A stretch of DNA of 64,000 bases from Chryseobacterium sp. GVT01B (GTDB lineage: Bacteria > Bacteroidota > Bacteroidia > Flavobacteriales > Weeksellaceae): assembly GCF_019970045.1 (NCBI RefSeq), contig NZ_JAHXYI010000004.1:1-64000 (forward strand), in the 5' to 3' direction. The notes under the pieces were generated by a model. The model was not told the origin of the DNA and did not search any database. It was given only the letters and a program-made list of their open reading frames with translations. Positions 62,586 through 64,000 of this stretch are shown here, piece after piece (within the stretch, counting starts at the first letter, position 1; the number at the start of each line of letters is the position of its first letter). A program made the translations under genes and the position numbers.

Positions 62586-63401
62586 TTACTGATAGTTTTT
62601 AATCAAGCCTTTCACAACGGCAATTACATTGGGCATTGCTTTATTGGCTGCATTTAAAACTTCTTCGTGAGAAACGGCAAAAGCTACATCCGGTCCGCCA
62701 AGATCTGTGATTACGGAAACACAGAAAACATCCATTCCCATATGTCTGGCGACAATGACCTCAGGAACGGTACTCATTCCTACCATATCACCGCCGATGG
62801 CTTTGATCATGCCATATTCAGCCGGAGTTTCAAAAGTTGGTCCTTGTAGTGCTACGTAAACTCCCTGATGGATTTTTATTTGGTGATCTGCAGCAGCCTT
62901 TTCCGCTGTGGCAATCATTTTTTTGTTGTATGGCTCGCTCATATCCACAAATCGTGGTCCAAGCTCATCTATATTTTTTCCCCGAAGTGGATGCTCAGGC
63001 ATCATATTGATGTGATCTTTCAGAATAACAATATCTGCAACGCTGTAAGCAGGATTTACGCCGCCACATGCATTGGAAAGAATAAGGTTTTGAATACCCA
63101 ATAAATGAAAAACTCTTACAGGAAAAGTTACAGTTTCCATCGAATGTCCTTCGTAATAATGGAAACGGCCGCTCATCATCAGTACTTTTTTACCTTCCAG
63201 AAGTCCATAAATCAGTTTTCCGGTATGTCCAGCTACTGTAGTTTGTGGAAAATGTGGGATGTCTTTGTACTCTAAAACATGGATCGGTTCTACTTCATTC
63301 TGTAATTTTCCCAGTCCGGATCCTAAAACAACCGCAAAATCAGGTGTTTTCTGAATGATATTTTTAATAAAATCTGCGGTCTCTTTAATTTTTTCTAACA
63401 T
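62586..63401 (-). CDS. punA: Purine-nucleoside phosphorylase
   Basis: PNP cleaves purine nucleosides with phosphate to free base and (deoxy)ribose-1-phosphate in purine salvage. The 271-residue product belongs to the trimeric PNP-I group. It has phosphate-binding VVLGSGLGKL and GRFHYYEGHS, then NACGGVNP, the ribose/base segment GPTFETPAEY and MVGMSTVPEVIVARHMG. The residue in the position of human Asn243 is Asp (VITDLGG), which may affect base choice. The gene overlaps the end of lpxK by 17 bases. Confidence 0.93.
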   Translation of the reverse strand: MLEKIKETADFIKNIIQKTPDFAVVLGSGLGKLQNEVEPIHVLEYKDIPHFPQTTVAGHTGKLIYGLLEGKKVLMMSGRFHYYEGHSMETVTFPVRVFHLLGIQNLILSNACGGVNPAYSVADIVILKDHINMMPEHPLRGKNIDELGPRFVDMSEPYNKKMIATAEKAAADHQIKIHQGVYVALQGPTFETPAEYGMIKAIGGDMVGMSTVPEVIVARHMGMDVFCVSVITDLGGPDVAFAVSHEEVLNAANKAMPNVIAVVKGLIKNYQ

Positions 63402-64000
63402 AATCTAAGATGATTTGATTGAATTCTTCTTTCTTATCAATCAGTACATTGATAGGCCAGTAGTAAACAATTTCTCTAAGATAGTCAAAAGTTTTCAGAC
63501 GTACATAGTCTTTCTCTGTGGTTAATATCAGTTTATATTCCCCTAATTTTTTGTACTCGGCAAGGATTTTTTTAATATCATCATCCGTGAAATTATGATG
63601 ATCTCTGAACTTTAAATGCTTTACCCTTTTTGAGAATTTTGCCAGATGTTCCAGAAGGGGGTTAGGATTGGCAATTCCGGTGATCAGTAAAATATCATAA
63701 TAATTCAGGTTATTATCCGGAAGCATTTTATCTTTTCCGTATACATTTTCGTCATAACCGATGGATGAAAAGAATACTTTCTGTCCATAAGAAGGTCTTA
63801 TTCTTGAAATATAATATCTTTTTGTTTCCTCAGTCAGTTCATCAGGACATTTGCTGACCATAATGATGTTGGCTCTTTTATATCCTGCTCTGGATTCTCT
63901 CAGATCTCCTGCCGGAAGAAGGTAGTCTTTGAAAAAAGGATCATTAAAGTCGGTCATCAGAATATTGAATCCTGCCTTGATGGCTCTGTGCTGCATGGCG
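63385..64000 (-). CDS. lpxK: Tetraacyldisaccharide 4'-kinase, C-terminal part
   Basis: LpxK phosphorylates the 4' position of the lipid A disaccharide at the inner membrane. The visible 203 residues begin inside the conserved (DD)xMQHR region. They continue with ILMTDFNDPFFKDYLLPAG, LRESRAGYKRANIIMVSKCP and a DHHNFTDDDI segment, all characteristic of LpxK. The N-terminal part with the Walker A motif lies beyond the right edge, so the Met at 63996 is internal and not the start. The 3' end overlaps the purine-nucleoside phosphorylase gene by 17 bases, which suggests coupled translation. Confidence 0.92.
   Translation of the reverse strand, partial: AMQHRAIKAGFNILMTDFNDPFFKDYLLPAGDLRESRAGYKRANIIMVSKCPDELTEETKRYYISRIRPSYGQKVFFSSIGYDENVYGKDKMLPDNNLNYYDILLITGIANPNPLLEHLAKFSKRVKHLKFRDHHNFTDDDIKKILAEYKKLGEYKLILTTEKDYVRLKTFDYLREIVYYWPINVLIDKKEEFNQIILDYVRKN

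Overview
The window looks like chromosome from a Chryseobacterium-type member of the Flavobacteriia (Bacteroidetes). The DNA is AT-rich. Promoters repeatedly match the Bacteroidetes form (TTTG, about 19-20 bases, then TAnnTTTG), and ribosome binding sites are weak. Two proteins end in type IX secretion (T9SS) sorting domains. Lineage-typical families are present: DUF4394, DUF5777, DUF3467 and an IPExxx-VDY-like protein. The assignment rests on reading the sequence, not on a database search.

Layout. 1-3.4 kb, minus strand: ruvB, a PaiB-like flavin protein, a metallo-hydrolase and coaE. 3.6-7.6 kb, plus: histidine degradation (hutI, a small membrane protein, hutG) and an aldehyde dehydrogenase. 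7.7-12 kb, minus: acpP-fabF-rnc-IPExxx-VDY-pyk. 12.46-12.86 kb: tmRNA. 13.1-46.2 kb, plus: a long macromolecular-synthesis region made of rpsU, xerC/D, hpf, seven tRNAs (Thr-Tyr-Gly twice, then Thr), tuf, tRNA-Trp, secE, nusG, rplKAJL, rpoBC and a DUF3467 gene. Its core order resembles the tRNA-tuf-secE-nusG-rplKAJL-rpoBC arrangement known from many bacteria. Here it is interrupted three times: by a two-component/RND metal-efflux locus plus a DUF4394 lipoprotein (15.6-25.2 kb), by three tandem secreted paralogues (28.1-30.0 kb), and by a small ORF, a YadA-head-like protein and a large T9SS protein (32.8-37.2 kb). The housekeeping block after each interruption has its own TAnnTTTG promoter.

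46.3-50.2 kb: a Crp/Fnr regulator followed by five tightly packed genes for exported or envelope proteins (DUF5777 beta-barrel, c-type cytochrome lipoprotein, YceI, ankyrin repeats, DOMON-like T9SS protein). I read it as a candidate envelope redox module. 50.3-58.1 kb: a two-domain acetyltransferase, a nucleotide pyrophosphatase/phosphodiesterase-like enzyme, a divergent HxlR/NmrA-like pair with an inverted-repeat operator candidate, a divergent AraC/alcohol dehydrogenase pair, a 95-bp tandem repeat and a carboxylesterase. 58.30-58.47 kb: a 55-residue cysteine-rich peptide with a bacteriocin-like leader. 58.5-64 kb, minus: cytoplasmic alpha-amylase, dinB with a promoter that runs into its start codon, a GNAT, a thioredoxin-like lipid-exported protein, purine nucleoside phosphorylase and the C-terminal part of lpxK, which runs off the window.

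The best candidates for something not yet described are the repeated interruption of the ribosome/RNA polymerase superoperon by surface-protein genes, the Crp-linked cytochrome/YceI/DOMON cluster, and the Cys-rich peptide. Housekeeping calls are secure. Roles proposed for the secreted proteins are inference.
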